Positions 50,336-58,759 of a stretch of DNA of 64,000 bases are shown here, piece after piece; the stretch's first letter is position 1, and each line of letters opens with the position of its first letter. The stretch is taken from NCBI RefSeq assembly GCF_015547515.1, contig NZ_JADMVE010000001.1, positions 124,001 through 188,000 of the forward strand, given 5' to 3'. Both the position numbers and the translations under genes were made by a program. This stretch comes from Eubacterium sp. 1001713B170207_170306_E7. Its GTDB lineage: Bacteria > Bacillota > Clostridia > Eubacteriales > Eubacteriaceae. The notes under the pieces are model-generated. The model worked only from the letters and a program-made list of their open reading frames with translations. It did no database searches and had not been told where the DNA came from.

Positions 50336-50923
50336 TTACTTCGTTTTTGACAAAATGCCGATGGTCGATCTTCTGGGCAGGACAAAGGCTGCGTCCTCCA
50401 TTGAAACTCCGATTTCGGCCGGATAACCGCCAAATAGACTGAAAAGCTTGGTCTGTTCATCTTTTGGCCAGGATTCGCCCGCGCCGGGAACATAGTCGCA
50501 GATATCCGGCCAGCTGGCAGCACTGCGAACCTGCTTTGACACAAAGGCCTTTCCGGCACCTACAAGAAGGTTCATGATGCCGTCCATCATAAAAAGATCC
50601 ATCTGATCCGTTAAGGAAGCGGCGTAAGCGTCAATCTCCGCGCCGCAGGTCGCGATATAGGCATAAAGGGCATCGCCCTCATCCAGATTTGCCATAAGCT
50701 TCGGGCTTGTAAAAGCCGCGCCGTTGATTACGATCTGCGTTTTGTTTTTTTTATCGACAGTGCCGGGGATCACCAGCGCCTTAGGTACCGCGGCAGTATT
50801 TGTCTGATCCAGCAGGATCTGCGCCTGGTTTAAAAGCCGTTTGCGATTCCGAAGCTTCAGTGCGTCGTTTAGCGTCTCTAAAGTTATTTCGAAGAGAACA
50901 GGGTTAAAGATTTGCCCATTCAT
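50336..50923 (-). CDS. Stand-alone B12-dependent methionine synthase activation-domain protein
   Basis: A 195-residue protein resembling the C-terminal AdoMet-binding activation domain of MetH. Landmarks are YAYIATCGAEIDAY in the first half and SLFGGYPAEIGVSMEDAAFVLPRRSTIGIL near the end. In acetogens and other anaerobes, MetH lacks this domain and separate proteins of this type reactivate the oxidised cobalamin. The ATG at 50923 follows GGAAGTGAT. No metH is adjacent. Confidence 0.75.
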   Translation of the reverse strand: MNGQIFNPVLFEITLETLNDALKLRNRKRLLNQAQILLDQTNTAAVPKALVIPGTVDKKNKTQIVINGAAFTSPKLMANLDEGDALYAYIATCGAEIDAYAASLTDQMDLFMMDGIMNLLVGAGKAFVSKQVRSAASWPDICDYVPGAGESWPKDEQTKLFSLFGGYPAEIGVSMEDAAFVLPRRSTIGILSKTK

Positions 50924-51049
50924 AAAAGATCACTTCCTTATTAAATTCTTAATGGCATTATAGCATACCTTTACATTAATATATCCTAAAAGAAAATAAT
51001 GAAACATCGGTTTTACTTATGTCTGTCCATAAATTTTTTTCAAATATTA

Positions 51050-51078
51050 TTGACATTTTCAAAGTAAAAGAGTAAGAT
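51050..51078 (+). promoter_or_regulatory. Promoter upstream of tRNA-Gly (CCC)
   Basis: TTGACA (51050-51055) with TAAGAT (51073-51078) at 17 bp. Transcription would include the tRNA-like remnant at 51095. Confidence 0.6.
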
Positions 51079-51094
51079 AATATGCAGTTGCTCG

Positions 51095-51124
51095 TGCGTG
51101 AAGTGTCTCAGTGGTATAAACAGA
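51095..51124 (+). pseudogene. tRNA-Gly 5' half remnant
   Basis: GCGTGAAGTGTCTCAGTGGTATAAAC matches the first 25 bases of the nearby tRNA-Gly (GCGGAAGTGGCTCAGTGGTAGAGCA), with one inserted base and a few substitutions. No anticodon arm or 3' half follows, so it cannot fold into a tRNA. It looks like a decayed duplicate or recombination scar ahead of the intact gene. Confidence 0.6.
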
Positions 51125-51235
51125 GAAGCCAAATCTGAGATTCGCGTGCCTCGAAAAGGTATGATTTGAGTCGTTTAGTCCGGGGGAGTGACATAAGCAG
51201 AAAACGCAGCATGAAACACAAGACAGTAGTTTTAA

Positions 51236-51310
51236 GCGGAAGTGGCTCAGTGGTAGAGCACTGGCTTCCCAAGCCGGGGACCGCGGGTTCGAATCCCGTC
51301 TTCCGCTCCA
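51236..51310 (+). tRNA. tRNA-Gly (CCC)
   Basis: A 75-base cloverleaf. Acceptor arms GCGGAAG and CTTCCGC; anticodon stem CTGGC/GCCGG around TTCCCAA (anticodon CCC); T loop GTTCGAA; encoded CCA. It shares its acceptor and D arms with tRNA-Gly (GCC) 1.1 kb upstream. Confidence 0.97.
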
Positions 51311-51326
51311 TTATCGTAAAGAAGAT

Positions 51327-51367
51327 GCCTGAAACCCCAGTATCTGATCGGGATTCAGGCTTTTTTA
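51327..51367 (+). terminator. Terminator after tRNA-Gly (CCC)
   Basis: GCCTGAA (51327-51333) pairs with TTCAGGC (51354-51360), followed by a T run. Confidence 0.75.
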
Positions 51368-51507
51368 TTTGGACTTGAAACGTGGATGGGCCGTGCTCAG
51401 TATACTTTTATTAAATTTACATTTAACAGAGTACCTGAATTAATTCTTATATAAGATTTAAAGTTTAGAATAGTGTCTGAATATTATTTTGAAAGGGACT
51501 TTGATTT

Positions 51508-52128
51508 ATGAAGAAAAAGGGACGTTCCAGGAAGAAAAAACGATTCAGACCGCTTATCTGGGGCATCGTGTTAATCACAGGGGTCCTTCTTCTTAATTGC
51601 AGCTTTATGGCTGGGAGAGGAAATAAAAACAATGACGAATCCCGTGAAGAAGGCCTTTCGTCAGCCGTTGCTGAGTACCGTCCTGTGGTTGCACAGTATG
51701 CTTCCGAATATGGGATCGAGGAATATACAGATTATCTACTGGCAGTTATGCAGGTGGAATCCGGAGGAAAGCACGAGGACGTTATGCAGTCCAGCGAATC
51801 ATTAGGTCTTCCGCCAAACAGTTTAGAGACGGAGGAGTCCATTGACCAGGGGTGCCGCTATTTCGCAAAGCTGCTGAGACTTGCTGCGGAAAAGGGCTGC
51901 GATTTTAACACGGTCGTGCAGGCCTATAATTTTGGCGATGATTTCCTTGACTTTATCGCGGAAAACGGCGGCGCCTATACGACTGAGCTGGCCATGGAGT
52001 ATGCCAGACAGAAATCTGGCGGTGAAGAAGTGGCTTATCTAAACCCCATCGCCTTAAAAGCAAATGGTGGCTGGAGGTATAAGTACGGAAATATGTTTTA
52101 TGTTCAGCTTGTTTACCAGTACATCTGA
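51508..52128 (+). CDS. CwlT-like lysozyme-family muramidase, membrane anchored
   Basis: A 206-residue protein. A very basic N-terminus (KKKGRSRKKKRFRP) precedes one membrane helix (~17-35). The lysozyme-like domain (PF13702 type, as in CwlT) has the catalytic Glu in LLAVMQVESGGK, then DVMQSSESLGLPPNSLETEESIDQGCRYF and VQAYNFGDDFLDFI. It cuts peptidoglycan outside the cell. The NlpC/P60 domain of CwlT is missing, so it is a single-domain enzyme. Starts at ATG 51508 after GAAAGGGA. Confidence 0.85.
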   Translation: MKKKGRSRKKKRFRPLIWGIVLITGVLLLNCSFMAGRGNKNNDESREEGLSSAVAEYRPVVAQYASEYGIEEYTDYLLAVMQVESGGKHEDVMQSSESLGLPPNSLETEESIDQGCRYFAKLLRLAAEKGCDFNTVVQAYNFGDDFLDFIAENGGAYTTELAMEYARQKSGGEEVAYLNPIALKANGGWRYKYGNMFYVQLVYQYI

Positions 52129-52166
52129 GACAGGCCGGAACAGGGTTTTATATAAAAGGAGAAAAA

Positions 52167-52322
52167 ATGAAATTAACACAGGAAGAAAAAGATCGTAATC
52201 TGGATGTTTTTTATGTGGATGGGCTGATTGACAGTATTCTCGAGCAAATGCTCACAGAGGTGGATAAGCTGACACCGGAGGAGAGTGTTCATTTTAAAAA
52301 GAAGAAAAACTTAATTATTTAG
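52167..52322 (+). CDS. Small acidic protein (51 residues) downstream of the muramidase
   Basis: An ORF from ATG 52167 with an excellent AAAGGAG, 38 bases after the muramidase stop. The translation opens MKLTQEEKDRNLDVFYVDG, continues LIDSILEQMLTEVDKL and ends in basic KKKKNLII. It is one amphipathic helical unit with a charged tail. No family is recognised; position and ribosome site support expression with the muramidase. Confidence 0.6.
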   Translation: MKLTQEEKDRNLDVFYVDGLIDSILEQMLTEVDKLTPEESVHFKKKKNLII

Positions 52323-52426
52323 ATTGCGGATATGATTAAAATATTTTGTCTGGGGTATAATTATTTCTGAACACACATACCTCTTACTTAAATTAATAAA
52401 ACTTACTCCCCAACTTTTCCTTTTTT

Positions 52427-52460
52427 AAAATCCCCGGATCCTTGTGAACCGGGGATTTTT
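52427..52460 (+). terminator. Terminator after the muramidase operon
   Basis: AAAATCCCCGG pairs with CCGGGGATTTT. The rest of the gap to the cupin gene (52461-52603) shows no gene. Confidence 0.8.
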
Positions 52461-52603
52461 CTGTTTAGAAACATCGGGGAACGAATTAAATTGAAAGCAG
52501 CCTGAAATTTCATTAAGCTTCGCTTAAATGTTGCGAATGTCACGGATTTATCGCGAGAAAGGGTGTATATTAAAAAATAACAAAATTAATGGAGGTACTT
52601 ACA

Positions 52604-52939
52604 ATGAATGAGCGTTTTAAAAATATAGATTTAAAAACAGTATATGCCCTGGCAGATTTGGTTGATTATGCTGAGGGCAGAGTAGAGAGCAGAACCCTTG
52701 TACAGAACGACGCCTTGAGTGTTACAGCCTTTTCTTTCCCGAAGGGAGAAGGTTTAAGCACACATGTAGCAGGGGGCGATGCTTTACTCTATGTCATGGA
52801 TGGAAAAGCAGGAATCACCGTTGGCGATGACTCACAGAAGGCTGTCAGCGCAGGCGAAATGATTATTATGCCAAAGGGAATTCCTCACAGTGTAGATGTC
52901 CTTGAAGCTTTTAAAATGTTTTTAGTGGTCGTTCAGTAA
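52604..52939 (+). CDS. Small cupin-domain protein
   Basis: A 111-residue single cupin barrel: GLSTHVAGGDALLYVMDGKAGITVGDD (motif 1) and GEMIIMPKGIPHSVDV (motif 2) with candidate metal histidines. The start is ATG 52604, eight bases after GGAGGT; the ATG fifteen bases upstream overlaps that site. Small cupins of this type are common in Clostridia, mostly with unknown substrates. Confidence 0.85.
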   Translation: MNERFKNIDLKTVYALADLVDYAEGRVESRTLVQNDALSVTAFSFPKGEGLSTHVAGGDALLYVMDGKAGITVGDDSQKAVSAGEMIIMPKGIPHSVDVLEAFKMFLVVVQ

Positions 52940-53038
52940 ATTTTTAAAACCGGCTCCAGGAGGGCCCTTTTTATTTGTCAAAAAATAAAATTTAGAGTAT
53001 AATGTAATGCTAATGATCTGAGAAAGGAGGAGGTCGGC

Positions 53039-53548
53039 ATGAAGAGTCTAACCATTATGCAGGCTGAGAAGAAGGATGCAGAGGCGCTTTTAAAATACCG
53101 TGATGCAATCGGTGTGGAGAGCGAAAATTTGACCTTTGGCAGAGAAGGTTCCGGTATGACACTGGAAGCTCAGAAGGTTTTTATCCAAAGAGCAAGGGAA
53201 TCTGAAACATCGGTCATGTACGTGGGGAAAATTAATGATGAGATTGTGGCTTTGGGTTCGATCACAGCCTATGATAAGCCGCGCATCCGCCATCGGGGAG
53301 AGCTGGGTCTGACCGTCCGTAAGCCGTACTGGAATCAGGGAATCGCCACAAAAATGATGCGGGCCCTGATGGATTTTGCAAAGGAGAGCAGAAGCTGTGA
53401 AGTCGTTGAGCTGGAGGTGCGGTCCGATAACCGGGCGGCTATCCATCTTTATGAGAAGTTTGGTTTTAGAACCATTGGCGTCTATGAAAAATTCTTTAAA
53501 ATTGGAGATCAGTACGCTCCGGCCAATCTGATGACCTGTTATCTATAA
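53039..53548 (+). CDS. GNAT-family N-acetyltransferase (RimI/SpeG-like)
   Basis: A 169-residue acetyltransferase. The acetyl-CoA-binding region is GELGLTVRKPYWNQGIATKMMRALMDFA, and DNRAAIHLYEKFGFRTIGVYEKFFK is the C-terminal signature shared with protein and polyamine acetyltransferases. AAAGGAGGAGG precedes ATG 53039. The substrate is unknown. It overlaps the convergent KTSC gene by six bases. Confidence 0.88.
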   Translation: MKSLTIMQAEKKDAEALLKYRDAIGVESENLTFGREGSGMTLEAQKVFIQRARESETSVMYVGKINDEIVALGSITAYDKPRIRHRGELGLTVRKPYWNQGIATKMMRALMDFAKESRSCEVVELEVRSDNRAAIHLYEKFGFRTIGVYEKFFKIGDQYAPANLMTCYL

Positions 53549-53758
53549 GCTGTAGGCGATCTTTTTACGCGGATACTGTCCACGAACGTACCTGCCGTAA
53601 TATTTGCCAACAGATTCTGCGGCCAGCATGCTTTGGTAATGGCGAAAAGGGACATTAAAATATTCGTATAGATTGCCGTTTTTAAACTGTATATACAGAT
53701 TACCGTTGTGGTACCCAATGGAATCGACCAGGGTTGAGGTGACAAAATGCATTGACAT
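53543..53758 (-). CDS. KTSC-domain protein
   Basis: A ~71-residue protein matching the KTSC domain: VDSIGYHNGNLYIQFKNGNLYEYFNVPFRHYQSML then GKYYGRYVRGQYP. The ATG at 53782 overlaps a TATAAT (minus strand, 53780-53785), so the start is more likely ATG 53758 or 53752. KTSC domains also occur at the ends of lysyl-tRNA synthetases and phage proteins; the stand-alone form has no known role. Confidence 0.78.
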   Translation of the reverse strand: MSMHFVTSTLVDSIGYHNGNLYIQFKNGNLYEYFNVPFRHYQSMLAAESVGKYYGRYVRGQYPRKKIAYSL

Positions 53759-53798
53759 AAAATTCACGCCCTTTTTTCTCATTATAACATGTGAAGAT

Positions 53799-53824
53799 GA
53801 AAAAAGCCACTGACAGGCAGTGGC
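53799..53824 (-). terminator. Terminator of the YjzC-like gene
   Basis: AAGCCACTG and CAGTGGCTT form a 9 bp stem with a T run on the minus strand. Confidence 0.8.
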
Positions 53825-53830
53825 TTGCGA

Positions 53831-53998
53831 TTATTGCTTTTTCCATTTATGACCGGCTTCCTGAGTAGGTGGAAGGCGGTCGCCTTTTGCAATTGTAACA
53901 ACACGGCCGTTTTTAATTTCACCGCCGCGAGGACCTACTTCCTTGTAGGTGCCCGGTGCCTGATTGTCTGTACCAGGATTTACGAGTTGTGACATCAT
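53831..53998 (-). CDS. YjzC-family small protein
   Basis: A 55-residue protein opening MMSQLVNPGTDNQAPGTYKE and continuing GPRGGEIKNG, DRLPPTQEAGHKW, which matches the YjzC family. The start at ATG 53998 follows AAAGGAGT; the longer open frame upstream has no ribosome site. Role unknown. Confidence 0.8.
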   Translation of the reverse strand: MMSQLVNPGTDNQAPGTYKEVGPRGGEIKNGRVVTIAKGDRLPPTQEAGHKWKKQ

Positions 53999-54152
53999 TG
54001 TAATCACTCCTTTCGATACTAAAGGTGTATATATTTTTATAGAACAAATATATCCAAAGCACATCATGAATAACGCTCCCAATGTCCGTCTGCCGGCCCC
54101 GCAATAAATCTTTAAGAAAAATCGTTTTTATCTGTAATTCAGGAGAGCAAAG

Positions 54153-54812
54153 ATGAAAATAAATTATCCAACATTAAAACATAAGCAGTATATAGAGTAT
54201 ATACAGGCTGTTTGTAAAGATCAGAAGCTTTCTCTTGTTTTGGAAGGCTCACTGGCGTCTGGAAAGGCCGGCTGTTTTTCGGACATTGATTTGATTTTAA
54301 CCGGGAACTTAAATGTGGAGCAGCTGGAAAAAATATTGACAGATTACGGCCCTTTGGCTATGACCAATTATACTGAAAAGCCAGAGGGTATTTTGATTTT
54401 AAATTATGCGGACGGGATCAGCGTTGATCTGGACATCCGCAAAGCTGTTCTTAAAGAAGAGCTTGAAGCTAACCAGATTTTGTGCGATTTTGGCTTCGTC
54501 GTTGGAGAAAGCGCTGAACGCGTGAGATTAACGACGGATTTGATACTGGCGCGCCCTCTCTGGTATAAAACTCTCCGGCTTATCCATCGCTGTTGTCTGA
54601 AATACCTGACAGGTAAAGCCGAGGCCGCAGAGGGATTGGCAAAAGAGGTTGCCGAAGGGATAGAACAATGCTGTTGCATAAAGCTTCAGAAGCAGGAGAT
54701 TCCTGAAAGAATGGTTGAAGCCTTTGAGGCCATTGATGAACAGTTCGATGCTGGAAGCGTTGTTCGGAAGCTTTTCACTCCGCTTTTTAAAGCAATGAAA
54801 GAAAAAATGTAA
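54153..54812 (+). CDS. Nucleotidyltransferase-fold protein
   Basis: A 219-residue protein. GSLASGKAGCFSDIDLILTG carries the GS...DxD signature of the DNA polymerase beta nucleotidyltransferase fold, and a third Asp lies in ISVDLDIRKA. The C-terminal half is helical with a cysteine-rich segment (EQCCCIKL). It resembles antibiotic-modifying or minimal nucleotidyltransferases, but substrate and activity are unknown. AGGAGAG precedes ATG 54153. Confidence 0.72.
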   Translation: MKINYPTLKHKQYIEYIQAVCKDQKLSLVLEGSLASGKAGCFSDIDLILTGNLNVEQLEKILTDYGPLAMTNYTEKPEGILILNYADGISVDLDIRKAVLKEELEANQILCDFGFVVGESAERVRLTTDLILARPLWYKTLRLIHRCCLKYLTGKAEAAEGLAKEVAEGIEQCCCIKLQKQEIPERMVEAFEAIDEQFDAGSVVRKLFTPLFKAMKEKM

Positions 54813-54829
54813 AAAATGACAAAATTTTA

Positions 54830-55077
54830 CTCTTTTGGAATTCTTGAGCAGGCATTTTTAAAACGGATTGTCAGTTTCGTGATAGGTAAGCTTCTTTTTC
54901 AGTCAAGATTTTAGCAGTAAACAGAGGTAAAATACATTGAAACCTTAGCGTTAAAAGAATAAAATAATGAGGAATTCCAAAAGAGCTTTTGTCTTTAAAC
55001 GCAAAAGCGACTGAAAAGAATTGAACGATTCTTTTCCCCTCATTTTTTGTCTCCGGTCCGCCGGAGGCATTTTTTTT
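54830..55077 (+). other. Intergenic region with a long-range inverted repeat and serial hairpins
   Basis: No gene is seen. CTCTTTTGGAATTC (54830-54843) is perfectly complementary to GAATTCCAAAAGAG (54972-54985), 128 bases apart. Downstream come GCTTTTG/CAAAAGC (54985-55008), AAAAGAAT/ATTCTTTT (55014-55035) and a terminator, CTCCGG/CCGGAG with eight T (55051-55077). It may be a structured small RNA or a long 3' region of the previous gene. Confidence 0.45.
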
Positions 55078-55132
55078 GCATAATGGCGGCCATTCTGTTA
55101 AAATGAAGCTAAAAATGGGGAGGACTTATACA

Positions 55133-56326
55133 ATGACAGATAAAAGAGAAGAAGGGGCTCTGGAGGGCCTGAAGATACTGGATTTTTCAACCCTTTTGCC
55201 AGGCCCCTTTGCCACCACCATGCTGGCAGACCTTGGAGCAGAGGTGTTAAAAATAAGCGGGCCTGGCAAGCCGGATATTGTTTTGGACTATCCGCCCTTT
55301 GTTGAGGGGACCACTGTGTCGGCGAACCAGGCTTGGCTTGGGCGCAATAAAAAGACCATGCTTTTAAACCTGAAAAAACCAGAAAGCATCGAGGTGGTTA
55401 AAAAGCTGATTTTGGAGTACGATATTGTTATGGAGCAGTTCAGGCCCGGAGTCATGGAGAAGCTGGGGATTGGGTATGAAACCCTTGCAGAGATCAATCC
55501 GCGGCTCATTTATTGTTCGCTAACCGGTTATGGTCAGACAGGGCCCTTGAGTCATAAGGCAGGGCACGATATTAATTATCTGGCGAGAAGTGGCAACATG
55601 GGTCAGGCCGGCCGTGTGGAAACCGGACCTGTGCTGACTAACATGCAGATTGCAGATGTGGCCGTCGGATCGATGAACTCTGTCATTGGGATTCTGGCAG
55701 CGGTTCAGTACCGGAACCGGACAGGAAAAGGGCAGCATGTCGATATTGCCATGTTAGATGGACTGATTCCCTTTAATGGAATGGACGGCGCGGCTTTTCT
55801 GGCAGCTGGAAAAGTGCCGAGAAGGGAAGGAGAGCGCCTGAACGGTGGCTGCATGTATGATTTTTATGAGACAAAGGACGGACAATACCTGAGCGTCGGG
55901 TCTCTTGAACCTAAATTCTGGGCGGAGTTCTGCCGCTGTATCGGCAGAGAGGACTTGATTGAGGGCTCGGTATGGCCAGAAAATGCAGAGGCTGTCAAGG
56001 ATACGATCAGAGCGATATTTAAAGAGAGAACAAGAGATGAGTGGAGGGCTGTTTTTGAAGGGCATGATGTATGTGTGGAGCCCGTGCTGTCAGTCGGTGA
56101 GGCACTGGGTGAGGACGCGCATATCCGGGAGCGTGAAATGGTGGTGGAGGTAGAGCTGCCTCTGTCAGGTGGTAAAAAAGTCGCCCAATACGGCAGCCCG
56201 GTCAAGCTTTCGGAAAGCCCAGCCCAATACCGATACGGCGGGTATCCGGTCGGTCATCATACCGAAGAGATGCTGAAGGGCCTGGGATATTCGGACAGCG
56301 AGATCAAAAAACTGACCTCGGAATGA
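55133..56326 (+). CDS. CaiB/BaiF family III CoA-transferase
   Basis: A 397-residue type III CoA-transferase: LKILDFSTLLPGPFATTMLADLGAEVLKI, the adenine-binding WLGRNKKTMLLNL, and HDINYLARSGNMG with the catalytic Asp expected at HD. It moves CoA between carboxylic acids such as carnitine, bile acids or aromatic acids. The substrate is unknown and no partner genes adjoin. The ATG at 55133 lies seven bases after GGGGAGG; the longer open frame reaches back into the terminator. Confidence 0.87.
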   Translation: MTDKREEGALEGLKILDFSTLLPGPFATTMLADLGAEVLKISGPGKPDIVLDYPPFVEGTTVSANQAWLGRNKKTMLLNLKKPESIEVVKKLILEYDIVMEQFRPGVMEKLGIGYETLAEINPRLIYCSLTGYGQTGPLSHKAGHDINYLARSGNMGQAGRVETGPVLTNMQIADVAVGSMNSVIGILAAVQYRNRTGKGQHVDIAMLDGLIPFNGMDGAAFLAAGKVPRREGERLNGGCMYDFYETKDGQYLSVGSLEPKFWAEFCRCIGREDLIEGSVWPENAEAVKDTIRAIFKERTRDEWRAVFEGHDVCVEPVLSVGEALGEDAHIREREMVVEVELPLSGGKKVAQYGSPVKLSESPAQYRYGGYPVGHHTEEMLKGLGYSDSEIKKLTSE

Positions 56327-56407
56327 TTTAACAAGCTTTTAACTGGTGTTCGGGGCAGAGACCGGTTATAATTAAACCAGACACCAGAAAACTTTTCATT
56401 TCTCTCG

Positions 56408-56436
56408 GGGGCTCCTGTCATTTTGGCAGGAGCCCC
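56408..56436 (+). terminator. Hairpin after the CoA-transferase gene
   Basis: GGGGCTCCTG and CAGGAGCCCC, a perfect 10 bp stem. The T run is poor. Confidence 0.65.
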
Positions 56437-56445
56437 GCTTTATAC

Positions 56446-56469
56446 TAAAAAAAGCCTGGAAAACCAGGC
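56446..56469 (-). terminator. Terminator of the 96-residue membrane-protein gene
   Basis: GCCTGG and CCAGGC with a T run on the minus strand. Confidence 0.7.
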
Positions 56470-56477
56470 ATCAAGTA

Positions 56478-56768
56478 TCAGAAAAGACGTCCGCCGCCGA
56501 ATATAAAAAACAGCAGACTGGCAAATTTAAAGACAACGACCATAAGGCCAATGGTCCGGCCTGTTTTGGCATTATCATTTTTAGGGTCTGCCGCCAGCTC
56601 TTTTTTCCCCATAAAAAAGGCTGCAGCGCCGCAGACAATAATCAGACCGCTTAAGACAAGTGAAACAGGATTTGTGTTGTTTTGAAAGGTCAATAGAATA
56701 TTAAGCGCCCACAGAATAATGGCAATTACCCCGAAGGTATAGCCTCTCTTACCAAATTGAAAGCCCAT
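56478..56768 (-). CDS. Small three-helix membrane protein of unknown function
   Basis: A 96-residue protein with three hydrophobic segments (residues ~12-28, 34-52, 73-93) and a polar loop (KKELAADPKNDNAKTG). AAAGGAGGAAAA precedes ATG 56768. It is monocistronic. No family is recognised. Confidence 0.65.
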   Translation of the reverse strand: MGFQFGKRGYTFGVIAIILWALNILLTFQNNTNPVSLVLSGLIIVCGAAAFFMGKKELAADPKNDNAKTGRTIGLMVVVFKFASLLFFIFGGGRLF

Positions 56769-56943
56769 ATTTTCCTCCTTTTCTTTTGTTAGTTGAACGT
56801 TTTGGCTCAGTGCTATTATACTTGTTCAAATAAAAAAATACAACATTGAACCATGGATTTTATTCTTTTCTGAAATTTGAGAGGAAGTGTTATTTTCAAC
56901 AGATCTTTGGGTAAAAATTAAACAACACTAAAAGGAGGTATTT

Positions 56944-57123
56944 ATGATGGAAAAAGATACGAGTGCATTTTTAAAAGATAAAAGAGGTGCAGCCTTGACT
57001 GCTGATAATACAGGCAAATGTGGTGAGTACATTTATGAAGAAACCATTTGCTCTGCTGAATTCCCACAGGGATGCATTGATTCAGAATCACCGAAGCCCG
57101 ATGCAGCGGCGGATGTGGAATAA
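56944..57123 (+). CDS. Small Cys-containing protein (59 residues) of unknown function
   Basis: A short frame from ATG 56944 with a consensus AAAGGAGG at ideal spacing. The product is polar and acidic, has three cysteines (GKCGEY, ETICSAE, QGCIDS) and no membrane segment. It is not near any operon partner and is followed by a terminator-like hairpin (57142-57161). The strong ribosome site and good codon use make it a likely real gene. Its Cys spacing does not match a known metal-binding family that I can name. Confidence 0.55.
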   Translation: MMEKDTSAFLKDKRGAALTADNTGKCGEYIYEETICSAEFPQGCIDSESPKPDAAADVE

Positions 57124-57141
57124 ACGCAACTGGGCAAATCC

Positions 57142-57170
57142 GGCACGTCTGAGGGCGTGTCTTTTGTTTT
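57142..57170 (+). terminator. Weak terminator after the small Cys-containing gene
   Basis: GGCACG pairs with CGTGTC, followed by a T-rich stretch. Confidence 0.5.
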
Positions 57171-57270
57171 GTTAAAATGTGGCGTCGTTTTCATTATGGT
57201 TTAATGTTTTTATAATCTCTGCATGATATAATAAAAACCAAAACCTATAATCTTTTGAGAAGGTGATAAA

Positions 57271-58743
57271 ATGAATAACGGAACAATGATGCAGTATTTT
57301 GAATGGTACCTTCCGGCGGATAAGCTCTTGTGGAAACGGTGTGCCGCACAGGCGGGGAATCTGAAAAAAGCCGGAATTACTGCCGTGTGGCTTCCACCTG
57401 CCTATAAAGGCGCGGATGGTGTCTATGATGTGGGCTATGCGGTTTACGATACATACGATCTGGGAGAATTTGACCAGAAAGGGGACATTGCCACTAAATA
57501 CGGCACTCGTGAAGAATACTTAATGGCCATCGATGCCTTTCATAATGAGGGGATTCAGGTTTTGGCCGATATTGTGTTGAATCACCGAATCGGCGCAGAT
57601 GAATGTGAGGAAACAGAAGCGATCCAGAGCAAGGAAACAGACCGAAATGAGCAGATTGGCGAAAAGAGTGTCATTACAGCCTGGACGCGCTTTACCTTCC
57701 CGGGAAGAAATGGCAGATACTCAGATTTCACCTGGAACTGGCGTTATTTTGACGGGACAGACTGGGATAATAAGAGCAACAGCGGAGGTATTTACCGTTT
57801 CCACGACAAGGGCTGGGACAGCGAGGTCGATCCGGAAAACGGTAATTATGACTACCTGATGGGTACGGATGTGGATATGACTAACCGTGAGGTGGTCGAA
57901 GAACTGAAGCGATGGGGCCAATGGTACCTTGAGACTGCCAATATGGACGGCTTCCGCCTGGATGCGGTTAAGCATATTCGTTTCGAGTTTTTTGATGAGT
58001 GGCTTTCCTATCTCAGAGAGACAACCGGTAAGGAGCTCTTTTCGGTAGGAGAGTACTGGAGCGCAGATGTCGAAACCTTGGAGCATTACTTTAAGGTCTG
58101 TAACTGGAGCATGTCCCTTTTTGACGTCCCGCTGCACTTCAAGCTTCATCAGGCCTCCTGCGAGGGACTGGCCTTTGATATGGGGAGTCTGCTTGAAAAT
58201 ACACTGGTCAATGTCTTTCCGGACAAAGCAGTGACCTTTGTGGATAACCATGACACTCAGCCGGGGCAGTCTCTGGAATCCTGGGTTCAGGAATGGTTCA
58301 AGCCCCAGGCCTATGCGGTGATTCTGTTGAGAGAAAGCGGCTATCCCTGCATTTTCTATGGAGACTATTACGGTATGCCGCACGATAACCTGCCGGCAGT
58401 CATTGGCCTGGAAGTGCTTTTGAGAGTCCGGAGCCTTTATGCCTATGGCCAGCAGCACGATTATTTTGACGATGCGAATATTGTAGGATGGACCAGAGAG
58501 GGAGAGGTTGAGCATCCGGATTCGGGTATTGCTGTTTTATTGTCCAATGGTCCGGAAGGGGAAAAACGTATGTACATCGGTCCGGCCTTTACAGGCCAGT
58601 CCTTCAGAGACTGTACCCGCCATTTTTCGGAGCCGGTTATTATTGATGAAGAAGGCTACGGTGTTTTTAAAGTTTCTAAGGCCTCTTTGTCTGTCTGGAT
58701 TAACGAACGGGCTTATGGGGTGTTGATGATTAATCTTCCATAA
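57271..58743 (+). CDS. Cytoplasmic alpha-amylase (GH13)
   Basis: A 490-residue GH13 enzyme without a signal peptide. Conserved regions: DIVLNHR (region I), GFRLDAVKHI (region II, nucleophile Asp), FSVGEYWS (region III, acid/base Glu) and FVDNHDTQPG (region IV, third Asp). The start NGTMMQYFEWYLP is typical of the AmyS subfamily (GH13_5). It should hydrolyse alpha-1,4 linkages of glycogen or maltodextrins inside the cell. GAGAAGGTGA precedes ATG 57271; a CorA-like gene follows after 16 bases. Confidence 0.92.
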   Translation: MNNGTMMQYFEWYLPADKLLWKRCAAQAGNLKKAGITAVWLPPAYKGADGVYDVGYAVYDTYDLGEFDQKGDIATKYGTREEYLMAIDAFHNEGIQVLADIVLNHRIGADECEETEAIQSKETDRNEQIGEKSVITAWTRFTFPGRNGRYSDFTWNWRYFDGTDWDNKSNSGGIYRFHDKGWDSEVDPENGNYDYLMGTDVDMTNREVVEELKRWGQWYLETANMDGFRLDAVKHIRFEFFDEWLSYLRETTGKELFSVGEYWSADVETLEHYFKVCNWSMSLFDVPLHFKLHQASCEGLAFDMGSLLENTLVNVFPDKAVTFVDNHDTQPGQSLESWVQEWFKPQAYAVILLRESGYPCIFYGDYYGMPHDNLPAVIGLEVLLRVRSLYAYGQQHDYFDDANIVGWTREGEVEHPDSGIAVLLSNGPEGEKRMYIGPAFTGQSFRDCTRHFSEPVIIDEEGYGVFKVSKASLSVWINERAYGVLMINLP

Positions 58744-58759
58744 AAATACAGGACTAGGA

